Shown in pieces: positions 1-9,102 of a stretch of DNA of 64,000 nucleotides. Source of the stretch: BOG-224 sp963783505. Lineage in GTDB: Bacteria; Acidobacteriota; Terriglobia; Bryobacterales; Bryobacteraceae. Every line of letters begins with the position of its first letter. Positions within the stretch are counted from its first letter, which is position 1. The notes beneath the pieces were generated by a model that saw only the letters and a program-made list of their open reading frames with translations, did not search any database and was not told where the DNA came from. Where the stretch lies: positions 310,001 through 374,000 of the forward strand of contig CAWAOP010000019.1 of assembly GCA_963783505.1 (NCBI GenBank). The letters run 5' to 3'. A program made the translations under genes and the position numbers.

Positions 1-1
1 C

Positions 2-1960
2 CACACCGGCTTTACGCCGTATATGGGCTCGATAGAGAGCTCCTATATGGTCATCAGCCGTTGGGCGGCGGCGCATTGGCGCGACCTGAGCTGGTTCCCG
101 TTCTGGTTCTCCGGCACGCCCTTTTACCAGGTGTACCAGCCGGGCTATCATCTCACGGTCGCGGCTCTCTCGCGTCTGGCGGGATGGACCATTCCGCGCA
201 GTTTCCATTTTGTCGCCGCCGCGGCTTACTGCCTGGGGCCCGTGACGCTGTTCTGGCTGTGCCGGCGGACGACGGGGAAGCGCGGGTTCGCCTTCGTGGC
301 CGCCGCGGCTTACTCGCTGATATCCCCTGCGTCCTTCCTTGTGCCCGCTATCCGGCACGACGCGGGCGGGCTGCTTCACGCCCGGCGGTATCAAGTGCTT
401 TTGAGCTACGGCGAAGGGCCGCATCTGGCGGCGATGATGCTCTTGCCTCTGGCGCTCTGGGCGCTGGACGGAGCGGTGCAGAAGCGCCGCTGGCCATACA
501 TACCGTTGGCTTCCGCGCTGATGGCCGCGATGGTCCTCACCAACTGGCCGGGAACGTTTGCGCTAGGAATCGCCGTGCTGGCCTACGCGCTTTCGAGGCG
601 CGGAGCCGAGCGCGGGATCGACTGGCCGGCGTTTCTGGCGGTAAGCGCGCTCGCGTATCTGCTGGCTTGTCCTTGGATAACGCCATCGACGCTCGCGCTA
701 GTGATACGCAACGCGTTTCAATCCGACAACACCACGGCCGGCTTCGCCTTATCGGCGCCATGGGCGTTGATCGCCCTGCTGGTAGGGGGTCTCGAAGCCC
801 TGTTTGACCGGCGCCGCGTTACCAGTTGGGCCCGGTTCTTCGTCTACTTTGCGGTGATCACGGGCGTGGTATCGCTGGGGGCGGAGGCGTTTGAGTGGCG
901 CGCCATGCCGCAGGCCAAGCGTTTCCAGCTCGAATTCGAGATGGCCGCGGTGACGGCGCTGGCCTACGGCGCGGCAGTCCTGTGGCGCCGGATGCCGCGT
1001 CCGGTGCGCATCCTTGCGATCGGCGTCTTCCTGGCGCTGGGCGTCGCTCAGACAAGAACGTATCGCCGCCAGGTCAAGGCGACCACCACGCGGTTCGACA
1101 TTACCTCCACCATCGAATACAAAATGGCGCAGTGGTTCGACGCCAACCTTCAGAATCGCCGCGTGTTCGCGCCCGGCAATGTGGCGTACTGGATGAACAT
1201 GTTCACGGACGTTCCGCAGATGGAGGGCTGCTGCGAACAGGGAACGCCGAGCCAGATGTACCGGATGGCCAACTACCAGATTTATAGCGGGGCGGGGGCG
1301 GGTGCGCGCGACGCCGAAATCACGATGCTGTGGCTCAGAGCCTATGGCGTGGACGCGATCGGCATCTCTGGGCCGAACAGCACGGAGGTCTTTCGTCCGT
1401 TCAACACTCCGAAGAAATTCGAGGGCGTGCTGCCCGCCGCATGGCGCGATGGCGATAACGCGGTCTACCCGATGCCGTGGAAGAACCAAGGGCTGGCGCA
1501 CGCCATCGACCGCTCCGCGCTGGTGGCGCGCGCGCCCGAAAGCGGGCTCGATACGGCTCCGCTCGAACGGCTGGCGCGCGCGATGGACGCGACGCCGCCG
1601 GCGGAATTCCGCTGGTCGAATGTTCATGAAGCGGCAGTGGACGCCGATCTTGCGCCAGGGCAAGTGATCTTCCTTCAGGTTACGTACAACCGCGGTTGGC
1701 GCGCGCTCGAAAATGGGGTCGAGCGAGCTATCGTTCCGGATGCCTTAGGGCTGATGGCGGTCGATCCGGGCCATGCGGGCCACGCGCACATACGGCTTGT
1801 TTACAGCGCCGGAGCGGAAGCCGTGGCGGCGCGCACCGCGCAGCTTGCCGGTCTGCTCATACTGGCGATTTGGACGCTTCTGGCCCGCGGACGCGAGAAG
1901 CGGCAGGCGCATCCGAGCGGGAAGACCGCGGGCGCGCAGGATGAGTCCCGCTCGCGATGA
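2..1960 (+). CDS. Polytopic membrane protein, GT-C/YfhO-like (5' end outside window)
   Basis: The reading frame is open to the left edge of the window, so the first ATG at 23 is probably not the start and the N-terminus is missing. About the first 345 visible residues hold many hydrophobic segments (for example around residues 35-60, 130-215 and 265-345). A soluble C-terminal part of about 270 residues follows and ends in one more membrane helix and a basic tail. This resembles GT-C type lipid-linked-sugar transferases or YfhO-like proteins, but I see no diagnostic catalytic motif. The stop overlaps the next gene by 4 bp (ATGA), so the two are probably co-transcribed. It is clearly a real gene; its function is a guess. 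Confidence 0.7.
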   Translation, partial: HTGFTPYMGSIESSYMVISRWAAAHWRDLSWFPFWFSGTPFYQVYQPGYHLTVAALSRLAGWTIPRSFHFVAAAAYCLGPVTLFWLCRRTTGKRGFAFVAAAAYSLISPASFLVPAIRHDAGGLLHARRYQVLLSYGEGPHLAAMMLLPLALWALDGAVQKRRWPYIPLASALMAAMVLTNWPGTFALGIAVLAYALSRRGAERGIDWPAFLAVSALAYLLACPWITPSTLALVIRNAFQSDNTTAGFALSAPWALIALLVGGLEALFDRRRVTSWARFFVYFAVITGVVSLGAEAFEWRAMPQAKRFQLEFEMAAVTALAYGAAVLWRRMPRPVRILAIGVFLALGVAQTRTYRRQVKATTTRFDITSTIEYKMAQWFDANLQNRRVFAPGNVAYWMNMFTDVPQMEGCCEQGTPSQMYRMANYQIYSGAGAGARDAEITMLWLRAYGVDAIGISGPNSTEVFRPFNTPKKFEGVLPAAWRDGDNAVYPMPWKNQGLAHAIDRSALVARAPESGLDTAPLERLARAMDATPPAEFRWSNVHEAAVDADLAPGQVIFLQVTYNRGWRALENGVERAIVPDALGLMAVDPGHAGHAHIRLVYSAGAEAVAARTAQLAGLLILAIWTLLARGREKRQAHPSGKTAGAQDESRSR

Positions 1961-3470
1961 GATCTCCCATGCCTCCCGATGCCGCGTCCTTGGCCGAGAC
2001 AGCGGAAGAGGCGCGCAAGGCTATCGAGAAATTTCTCGCCTCGGCCCGGCAGCCGGCGCTGTTCGAGCCGGGCGAGGATTTGCTGGCTCTCGCTTCGGAC
2101 AATTACTCGCTCGGCTATAGAGGCTCGCGGCTCACTTTACAGGCATGGGATCGCACGCGCAACATCGTGCGCAGGGTGCTGCGCGTATCCAAGTCCGAAA
2201 AAGCCCGGATGGAACTTGCGGTCGAGTGTTTCGGACGCCGAGAGGGGCCTCTGTTCCTCGTGGATCTGGCTGGGCGTTATGGCGCCGAGGCAGGACGCCG
2301 CAGCGCCCGCCTGGTGTTCCGCGAACGGTATCGCTTGTACTTGCGCCGCCAGTTTCCGGAATGGACTCTGGCCGAGCTGACCACCGAAGCGGATTTGGAG
2401 CACAGCCTCTCGCCAGCTTTTCCTCGGGCGTTCTTGCGGCACGGACAGCATGGATGGGCGGCTATCGGTTGCCCGCCGGATGGAGACGCCAGCGCCGTGC
2501 TGGCGTTTGGCCTGATCTGGCTGGACTACCTGCGCACACGCGAACAGCGCTTGGCGATTGAGGGCTTGGCGATTCACCTGCCGGAAGGGAAGGAACGGCG
2601 GACCGTGCTCCGGCTGCCGTGGCTCGATCCGTCCGCGGGCCGTTTCGAATTGTTCGCCTATTCCGACGAAAACTGGGTGGCGCGCGTAGAGCCGCGCGAT
2701 TTCGGCAACCTGGATACAAGGCTGGAGACTCACCGCCGGCCGGCGCTTTCGGACTCGCCCCTGGTCGATCGCGTCGCGGACCTTCCCGGCGTTGAGACCG
2801 TTCTGGGACGCGACGGTCGCCGCAGCTTCAGAGTGCACGGGCTGGAATTTGGGCGGGAGGCCGGGGACAAGTTCCTGTTTGGTTTGGCGAACCGGCGCGA
2901 GGCTCGCGATCAGCATTTGGCCGAGATAGAAAGCCTGGTATCCGAGATCGCACGCGTGCGTTCGCCGGAAGCCGAGGATCGCGCGCATCCGCTCTACCGG
3001 CAGGCCTCTGAAGCGTGGCTGGAATCCAGAGTCCGGGCGAACGTGGAAGCGATCGACGCTTCGCTTTTGCCGCGGCCGATTTACGGCCAGACTCCGGTGT
3101 TTGCGGGCGGCGAGCGCGGAGTGATCGATTTGCTGGCGGTGGATCGCGCCGGGCGTCTTGCCGTTCTGAGCTCAAAGCCTCGGCCGATCTGCATCTGCCC
3201 CTGCAAGCGCTCGACTACTGGCTCCACGTGCGCTGGCATTTGGATCGCGGCGAGTTCACGGCGGCGGGTTATTTCCCGGGCGTCGAGTTGCGGCGTGACG
3301 CTCCACGGCTGATCCTGGTATCCCCGTCGCTGGAATTCCATCCGACCACGGAGACCGTTCTTGGGTTCTTCTCGCCGGAGATCGAAGTCGTACGGATAGG
3401 CCTGGCGGTAGAATGGCGGAGGGAGTTGCGCGTCATGTTTCGTTTAGCCGGAGCGCAACGCCCACAGTAG
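1957..3470 (+). CDS. PD-(D/E)XK-nuclease-like protein, frameshifted
   Basis: About 500 residues if repaired. Frame 1 runs to about position 3168, and the same protein continues in another frame to the stop at 3468-3470. One missing G in ctg(g)agctc at about 3168 explains this. Across the repaired junction the text reads GVIDLLAVD...GRLAVLELKAS followed by QALDYW, which fits the D-x(n)-E-x-K core of a PD-(D/E)XK nuclease fold, near the C-terminus. The N-terminal 380 residues are not recognised. Translation is coupled to the upstream membrane protein by an ATGA overlap. The nuclease role is inferred from the motif alone; the frameshift may be a sequencing error. Confidence 0.6.
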
Positions 3471-3506
3471 GATGGTGTTTCATTCCATCCGGGTTTCCTG
3501 ACATCC

Positions 3507-4360
3507 ATGGCGACGATTTCCTTGATCGGCGGCTTCAGGCGGGCGCGCGCGGCCTTCGCAATGGTCAACCCGGGCCAGGTGCGCCGCCGCGCGGCTCTGC
3601 CCGTTTGTTTCGGCATGGTTGCCGCGAGCGATGAGGCTTACGCGGCCATGGAGGAGTTTCTGATCCCTCCGGGCTCCCGGCCGAAGGGCGCAGGGCGCTA
3701 AGGGAAAGCGCGTGGCGCGCAAACGACCCCGAAGCGCCGGGCGAAGTCGATATACAGCTTTACGAAGAGGGTTTGCCGAGGCCGCGCGGAGCTTTCGTGT
3801 TCCACCGAGACTCCCCTTCGCGTACCGTGGAGGAGATCCTCTCCGGGAACCAGGATCTCGAACTGGCGCTGGCGCTGCGTTTTCCAGTGTTCCGCGCGCA
3901 GGTGGCGGAGCGCTTGATTCGGGCAGTATCTCAAGAGAACGCTCTGTTCGCGGTGGCAACGGCGTTGCCGGACGCCATTCCGAGCCTCGCCGAGTTGCCG
4001 TGGAGCTTCGGCGAGTTCGCGTCCGATACTGCGTTCATTACCGCGAACCAGCTTCGGATGGCGTTTTCGCTCGCCGCGGCGCACGGAAAGCCGGTGGGCT
4101 ATATAGAACAAAAAGCCGAACTGGCCGCTATTGCTGCAGGCGCATTCGGCTGGCGCGCGCTGGCTCGCGAGTTGGTTGGCAAGATTCCGTTCGGAGGGGG
4201 ATTGATCCCGAAAGGCGCAATTGCATTCGCGGCTACGTATGTGATCGGCAAGGGGCTGGCTCGCCTGTACGAAACCGGTCATGCGATGGAGCGCTGTGAG
4301 CGGAAACGCCTATATCGGGAGGCTCACGAAGAAGCCTCTCAGGCGTCGTACAATTCTTAG
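3507..4360 (+). CDS. DUF697-like protein, frameshifted
   Basis: Two pieces in different frames form one protein of about 284 residues. The first runs from ATG 3507 to about 3695, where it meets an early TAA at 3699; the second continues to 4360. The C-terminal half contains GWRALARELVGKIPFGGG, then LIPKGAIAFAATYVIGKGL, which resembles the hydrophobic glycine-rich region of DUF697/YcjF-type proteins that often accompany GTPases. No P-loop is visible. It lies 36 bp after the nuclease-like gene on the same strand. One base appears to be missing near 3695, or two extra. The molecular role is unknown. Confidence 0.55.
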
Positions 4361-4425
4361 AGACAGCGTAGCCGGAGTCTTTTGGTGGGCCCGGCGCATT
4401 TTCGGATTCGCGTGGTGACGAACAT

Positions 4426-5001
4426 ATGATCTCCCAAGTTGTTTTTGCGGCGCTTGTTTCCGGCGCGGCGCTTTTCGCCCAAGGCTTGGTGGAAGGCCAT
4501 CCGGGGAGCCCGGTGAAGGCTGTCATTTACGAGGATCTGGCGTGTCCGGACTGCGCGAATTTCCGGATTATGCTGGATAAGCAGATCCTGCCGAAGTATG
4601 GCGACAAGGTGGAGTTCGTCCACAAAGATTTTCCGCTCGCCAAGCACCCGTGGTCGCGCAACGCCGCCATCGCGGCGCGCTTCTTCTTCGAGAAGAGCCC
4701 GCAGCTTGACCTGGAGTACCGGAAATGGTGCCTGGCCAACATCGCCCGCACGAAGGTCGAAACATTCAATGACCGGCTCGGCGAGTTCGCCACCGCGCAC
4801 GGCATCAAGCCGGAAGAGGCCATCGCCGCGCAAAGCGATAAGCGGTTGGCGGATCTGGTGGAGAAGGACTTCCAGGAAGCCGTGGCGCGCGGATTGATCC
4901 ACACGCCGACGGTGCTCGTGAACGGCGCGCCGTTCATCGAACATTTCACCTTCGAGGAGATTTCGAAAGGGATCGACGACGCGCTGGCGCAGGCGAAGTA
5001 G
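4426..5001 (+). CDS. DsbA-like thiol oxidoreductase, exported
   Basis: 191 residues. A short hydrophobic signal (residues 1-19, ending AALFAQG) precedes a thioredoxin-fold domain with the redox motif CPDC at residues 40-43 and a cis-proline segment TPTVLVNG near residue 160. This matches the thioredoxin_4/DsbA-like group of periplasmic disulfide oxidoreductases, which exchange disulfides with exported proteins. The start at ATG 4426 gives a well-formed signal peptide. It stands alone about 65 bp after the DUF697-like gene. The preferred substrate cannot be told from sequence. Confidence 0.85.
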   Translation: MISQVVFAALVSGAALFAQGLVEGHPGSPVKAVIYEDLACPDCANFRIMLDKQILPKYGDKVEFVHKDFPLAKHPWSRNAAIAARFFFEKSPQLDLEYRKWCLANIARTKVETFNDRLGEFATAHGIKPEEAIAAQSDKRLADLVEKDFQEAVARGLIHTPTVLVNGAPFIEHFTFEEISKGIDDALAQAK

Positions 5002-5009
5002 GCTGAGCC

Positions 5010-5252
5010 TCAGGCCACCGGGTAGGCGGTCTTCGCGGGTCTTCGGGAGGTTGCCATTCCTGATGCGTGAAGCGAAGAAACCGCACGGTCGTTGGCATAA
5101 TCGACATAGCCGTCGTCGAGCCGAGGGTTTGGGATGTATGCGGGCATTCTGCCCGATTTGTCAACGGCGGAGGTGTTGCGCCTGAACTTCAGCGTGGCCG
5201 GCCCGATCAACCCTGCTCCCAGCAAGAGCAACGTCGTTGGCTCGGGCGACAC
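5010..5252 (-). pseudogene. Remnant of a PEP-CTERM protein tail
   Basis: The minus-strand frame contains SPEPTTLLLLGAGLIG then LKFRR, the hallmark Pro-Glu-Pro motif, hydrophobic stretch and basic end of an exosortase sorting signal. No matching exported N-terminal part lies upstream in this frame, and the frame runs on about 50 residues past the basic stretch, so the usual end of such proteins is lost. It sits just downstream of the intact PEP-CTERM gene on the same strand. I read it as a decayed or rearranged neighbour. Confidence is low because only the motif supports it. Confidence 0.3.
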
Positions 5253-5487
5253 GGCCGAAGAAGCCGGCCGCTCCGACGCCCTGCGGCGGCGAGATGGAAT
5301 GCTAAGGCGAGATCGCCATGTGCGCCAAGTTCAGCGCGACGATTCCGCGTCCCGTGCTGGTCACCCGCAGCCTGCAGCGGCATGGCCGCAGCGGGCGCGG
5401 TGTGCGGCCCATGGTGGAGCGGATGACCTACATTTCGAGGCTGCCCGCGCCGTCCGAGCGCCGGCGGAATTGATGGCGGGCGGGCTG

Positions 5488-6114
5488 TCAGCGGGTTCGG
5501 GCCGCGAGCCAGCGCCTGCGCCACATCGCGAATAGGAGGATCGCTCCGCCCATCGACGCCAATACACCGCCCGATGGCTCGGGTACCCCGTTCCCCCCGC
5601 CGCTCCACTGCCCGGGGTCGTCGGAATTCCAGCCCCGTCCCTGGTAGCCTGGTATGTAAGAAGGGTAGTAAACCGTGGGGGTGTAAGCCGCGCCGAGGGC
5701 CACATCCTCGTTCGGATAATAAGCTCCATATATGCCCCAGTCACTGGTCACCGCTCCAGAAGTGACGGTGCTCTCAAAGCCAAGCTCCCAGTATTGGATG
5801 TTACCCGACGGATCGGTCGTAAGATATCCTCCGTTAGCCAATAAAACACCATCGGTCTGGTCAATGGTCTGTGTGCCGTCGCTCACGCTCCACGCGAGGA
5901 TGTTGCCAATCTCATAGGTGAGCCCCAGAGAGTTGCCCAACGGGTTGGCAAAGGTCAGCGAAATTGTCAAAGAATCGGCCGCCGTGTAAGGGGAGTCGTA
6001 GCTGGTGAAGTCGTTTCCGGTGTACGTGTAGACGACGCCAGCCGTTGCGGTTTGTTGCGCGGCGGCGAATGCCAGCACAACGCCAAGGCCGAGAAGCTTG
6101 CGAAAAATACACAT
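5488..6114 (-). CDS. PEP-CTERM sorting-domain protein
   Basis: 208 residues. The N-terminal signal peptide (residues 1-25, ending TATA) leads into a beta-rich, Thr/Ser/Gly/Tyr-rich exported domain with no recognised enzymatic motif. The C-terminus has VPEPSGGVL, a hydrophobic segment and the basic end WRRRW, the classic PEP-CTERM signal processed by exosortase and linked to exopolysaccharide-producing bacteria. The body resembles the small secreted PEP-CTERM proteins that are common and divergent in Acidobacteria. No exosortase gene is in this window. Surface or extracellular location is inferred from the sorting signal. Confidence 0.8.
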   Translation of the reverse strand: MCIFRKLLGLGVVLAFAAAQQTATAGVVYTYTGNDFTSYDSPYTAADSLTISLTFANPLGNSLGLTYEIGNILAWSVSDGTQTIDQTDGVLLANGGYLTTDPSGNIQYWELGFESTVTSGAVTSDWGIYGAYYPNEDVALGAAYTPTVYYPSYIPGYQGRGWNSDDPGQWSGGGNGVPEPSGGVLASMGGAILLFAMWRRRWLAARTR

Positions 6115-6582
6115 GACGGCTTTGATCCTTTCCTCTCACGAACGGAACCAGGATTTCCATTTTGGCTCCTGGAGTGCGCTTAGCATATCACCCCCCAAGT
6201 CTTGCTCCTCCGAGAGCAGCCTTTTCTGGGGGAGCCTTCTTCTGCCTCTGCCAATCGCCCAATTCCACCCGCCGGGAAAACCGAGAACCGTTCGGGCCAC
6301 AGTTTCCATCTTGGATTCCAGACCCCAGCCGTGGTGCCCAGCATTTCCGGTTTGATACAAATCTCCGTTTTCAGCGCCCGAGTTGCCAGCAGGGTCATGA
6401 ACCGGAGGACTTCAGCTAGATTGTGCGCCCCTTCGGCAACTATGTCAACAGATTGTTGAAAATTCCAGATCTGAATAGTACACCACTGTAGAGTGTTACA
6501 ACACTGGCTACTTCATCGTGACCGCTCTTACTAGCCTGCCACTTCAGGACGCCTCCGAAACCATCCGCACGCCGGTTCGCTC
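6115..6582. other. Intergenic region, no gene seen
   Basis: This 468-bp stretch is upstream of the PEP-CTERM gene and downstream of vapC, both on the minus strand. Open frames on either strand are short and lack protein-like composition. It is less GC-rich than its neighbours toward 6440-6510, which could include the promoter of neither gene clearly. I see no hairpin element of the families found elsewhere in the window. Confidence 0.5.
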
Positions 6583-6993
6583 TTACATCTTCCAGCGGCC
6601 GGTCAGCGGAGGTCGCCTCAGGATTTGCAGGTTGGTGAAGCTGGAAATGGCGTCGAAATCGCGATCCCTGTGCCAAACTGGAACTGAATTGTGGATTGCG
6701 ATTGCTGCGATCAGGCAGTCAACCGACGAGCGGATGGTGATGCCCCTTCTTCTGCCGCTACTGTAGAGATCCGCCGCCGCTATGAAAAGCTCTGAAGGAA
6801 CCGGATCGCTCAGAACCGGGAGCGCAAGTAGATCGGCTCGGAAAGCCACGCTCAGCGGGTCCTGCCGGAGCCCTTGGATCACCTCTTGGAGGACAGGACC
6901 GCACGTCGCCAGATCCATGAGGTCGCCTTCCTCGATGGCCGCAGACCTATCGCCTAGCCAGTGAATCCAGACGGAACTATCCACCAGGATCAT
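6583..6993 (-). CDS. VapC-like PIN-domain toxin
   Basis: 136 residues starting MILVDSSVWI. The first acidic residue of the PIN active site is in ILVDSSVW; further conserved acidic residues follow, with SVDCLIAAIA and HRDRDFDAI near the C-terminus. PIN-domain VapC toxins are Mg-dependent ribonucleases. The longer frame from 7053 is rejected because the ATG at 6993 overlaps the upstream antitoxin by 4 bp (ATGA), the usual arrangement of these pairs. Confidence 0.85.
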   Translation of the reverse strand: MILVDSSVWIHWLGDRSAAIEEGDLMDLATCGPVLQEVIQGLRQDPLSVAFRADLLALPVLSDPVPSELFIAAADLYSSGRRRGITIRSSVDCLIAAIAIHNSVPVWHRDRDFDAISSFTNLQILRRPPLTGRWKM

Positions 6994-7211
6994 CTGGCCA
7001 GGCGCTTTCGGTGGGGACGGTCGCGGCGCATCTCGGACAGGTCGCCTTCCCAAATGCCAGAGCCGAAGAACTTCGGGATCTGCTGGATTCTCTTGATACG
7101 AAGATATTCCGCAATCGCAGTGCTCACCGCGGCGGAATAGGTCTTAGCGCCGGATACCTTTCTTGCCTCGTCGAGAAGCTCTCCATCAAGCACAAGATTT
7201 GTACGCCGCAT
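6990..7211 (-). CDS. VapB-like antitoxin
   Basis: 73 residues, starting MRRTNLVLDGELLDEARKVS, the common ribbon-helix-helix VapB start (DNA-binding N-terminus). The C-terminal part is expected to bind and block the PIN toxin. The gene precedes and overlaps vapC by 4 bp. The pair would normally autoregulate its own promoter in the region above 7211, but I could not identify an operator with confidence. Confidence 0.8.
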   Translation of the reverse strand: MRRTNLVLDGELLDEARKVSGAKTYSAAVSTAIAEYLRIKRIQQIPKFFGSGIWEGDLSEMRRDRPHRKRLAR

Positions 7212-7244
7212 GTGTATAGTGTACTGCGGGTGGATGGCGGATCG

Positions 7245-7655
7245 CTACAGGTGATAGAGCATCACGTACACCACAACGCCCGTCACGCTCACATACAACC
7301 AGATGGGAAGCGTCCAGCGGGCGATGCGGCGGTGCTTATCGAAGCGCGCGGTGAGGCCGCGGCGGAGGGTCACAATTGCGAGCGGCGGGACTGTCACCGC
7401 CAGGATAGTGTGTGTAGCCAGAATCGTCAGATAGACCATGCGAATTACGCCAGTCCTTTGAAAAAGCACCACGCCCGCCTTAAAGTGATACGTCAGGTAA
7501 CCAGCCAGGAACAGGCTCGAAACCACGAAGGCGGTCGTCATCACCTTTCGGTGCGTTTCGATTCGCCTACGCCGGATGAGCGTATAGCCCCACACCAGCA
7601 GGATCGCGGCGGTCAGGTTCAGCGCCGCATTGATGGACGGCAACAGCGCGATCAC
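7245..7655 (-). CDS. DUF420 (CtaM-like) membrane protein
   Basis: 136 residues with four hydrophobic segments and conserved histidines (THRKVM, YLTYHF, THTILA), typical of DUF420 proteins linked to cytochrome c oxidase assembly. The start is GTG at 7655, which overlaps the SCO1 stop (GTGA). The apparent 314-residue fusion with SCO1 arises only because a one-base insertion in SCO1 removes its stop from frame. It is the last gene of the ctaB operon on this strand. Confidence 0.8.
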   Translation of the reverse strand: MIALLPSINAALNLTAAILLVWGYTLIRRRRIETHRKVMTTAFVVSSLFLAGYLTYHFKAGVVLFQRTGVIRMVYLTILATHTILAVTVPPLAIVTLRRGLTARFDKHRRIARWTLPIWLYVSVTGVVVYVMLYHL

Positions 7656-8189
7656 GATTTCTCCGCCTCCAGTTTGCGAACGTCGCGCAGCAGGGAGTCG
7701 TGGAAGCCCGGCTCGTCGGAGGAGTAATATCCCCTGATCCTCCCTTGCCGGTTCGACTAGCGCGAACCGTGTGCTGTGGATCAGGCTGCCATCCACCGTA
7801 TTCAAGTGAAAAGCGTTGACGCCCAGGTCGTTGAGTTGCGACTGTGGGCCGGTGAGGAATGTCCAGCGCGACGGATCGGCCGCGAAGTGCTTGGAGTATT
7901 CGGCCAGCACGGGTGGCGTGTCGTTAACCGGATCCACGGTAAAGGAAATCAGCTTGATGTCGGGTGATCCCGCGGTGGCCGCCTGTAAGCCATGCATCTT
8001 GGAACTCATCATAGGGCATGGACCGGGGCAAGTGGTGTAAACGAAATCGGCAACCCAAACGAGGCCCGCGAGCGTAGAGCTATCGAACGCCTGGCCGGAC
8101 TGATCGGTGAGATGGAAACGCGGAACGGAGCCGAGGATGGGCAGTGGGGCGGGCTTGGAGCACGCCGCCAGAATCATTGAGCACAGCAA
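7652..8189 (-). CDS. SCO1/SenC copper chaperone, frameshifted lipoprotein
   Basis: About 178 residues when repaired. The N-terminus is a lipoprotein signal with lipobox LAAC. The thioredoxin-like domain carries TTCPGPCPMM, the C-x3-C copper site, and a later histidine in the segment LIHSTRF. An extra G/C at about 7747-7750 shifts the frame; in the other frame the natural C-terminus RGYYSSDEPGFHDSLLRDV continues to a TGA at 7654-7652. SCO1 delivers copper to the CuA site of cytochrome oxidase. The location between the ABC permease and DUF420 supports this job. Confidence 0.8.
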
Positions 8190-8226
8190 AGCCGGTAAAG
8201 AGGCTTCTAGCCGTGTGAGAAGTCGC

Positions 8227-8349
8227 GTGGGGCGGATCCCCAGATCCGCGCGGGCGCCCAGGACCCGCCTGTCGCATGTGATGGTGCATCGTCTCGTCGA
8301 GGAGCAAGCCGGCGTGGGCGCCGGCCGCGGACCAGGGGGTCCGCCCCAC
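8227..8349. repeat. Palindromic element with GTGGGGC...GCCCCAC ends
   Basis: The 123-bp intergenic element begins GTGGGGCGGATCCCC and ends with a sequence whose reverse complement begins GTGGGGCGGACCCCC, so the ends form an imperfect inverted repeat of about 21 bp. Related ends occur at 19615-19700, 32176-32270 and around the first IS110. It separates the ABC permease gene from SCO1 inside an otherwise tight operon. Confidence 0.65.
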
Positions 8350-8361
8350 GCACAGGCTGGC

Positions 8362-9102
8362 TCATGCCGAGCTGCGGGCGCTCTTGCGCGCCGCCATGAA
8401 GCCGGACGCCATCAACAAAACAAAACCGAACGCCGCCGTTACCGTCAGGCTCGCAAACGCCCCTGGCGAAGCGTTGGGCAATCCCAACACGTTGTTGAGA
8501 AGCGAGACGGAGTATGTCAGCGGGTTCACCCACATGATTGCCTTCACCCATCCATGCGCGGTCGCCATGGGGAAGAGCGAACCGGAGACCATCCACATGG
8601 GAACCAGAAGCAGGTTCATGATGGCGTGGAAACCCGCGGTCAACTCCATGCGCCACGCGATCACAAACCCGAGGCCCGTAAGGGTGAAGGAAACGAGAAA
8701 TATAGCGGCTATGACCGGGAGTAACTCCAAGAAGCCGATTCGGACGCCGGCCAACGGGGCGAATAACAGGAACAGCAATCCCTGGATCCACGCGAGCGTG
8801 GCCGAGCCGAGGATCTTGCCGAGCACCATGCTGGTTCTGGGCGCCGGCGAGACGAGCATCGAAAGCAGGAAACCCTCGCGACGATCCTCGATGATCGAGA
8901 TGGTCGAGAAGATGGCAGAAAACATCACGGTGAGAACCAGCGCGCCGGAGTAGAACCGCGCCAGGTCATTCGACCCGTATCCGATCAAGAGCCAGAAGAC
9001 AAGCGGAGACGCCACCACGCCGAGCACGCGGCTCTTCTGCCGCCAGAAGCGGACGAGTTCGCGCTGCCACAGGGTAGCGGCGGGGAGTATGAAGCTACTC
9101 AA
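8362..9102 (-). CDS. ABC-2 type transporter permease
   Basis: 246 residues from a TTG start at 9102 that overlaps the ATPase gene by 8 bp; earlier codons of the open frame are out-of-frame ATPase sequence. Six hydrophobic segments and the C-terminal ABC-2 pattern (MWVNPLTYSVSLLNNVLGLP) identify the permease. Its position between ctaB and SCO1 matches ABC-2 exporters found in cytochrome oxidase assembly clusters. The substrate is unknown. Confidence 0.8.
   Translation of the reverse strand: MSSFILPAATLWQRELVRFWRQKSRVLGVVASPLVFWLLIGYGSNDLARFYSGALVLTVMFSAIFSTISIIEDRREGFLLSMLVSPAPRTSMVLGKILGSATLAWIQGLLFLLFAPLAGVRIGFLELLPVIAAIFLVSFTLTGLGFVIAWRMELTAGFHAIMNLLLVPMWMVSGSLFPMATAHGWVKAIMWVNPLTYSVSLLNNVLGLPNASPGAFASLTVTAAFGFVLLMASGFMAARKSARSSA

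Noticed and set aside
5361..5744. 127-codon minus-strand ORF over the end of the PEP-CTERM gene
   Set aside because: It overlaps the well-supported PEP-CTERM frame and shows no protein-like pattern.
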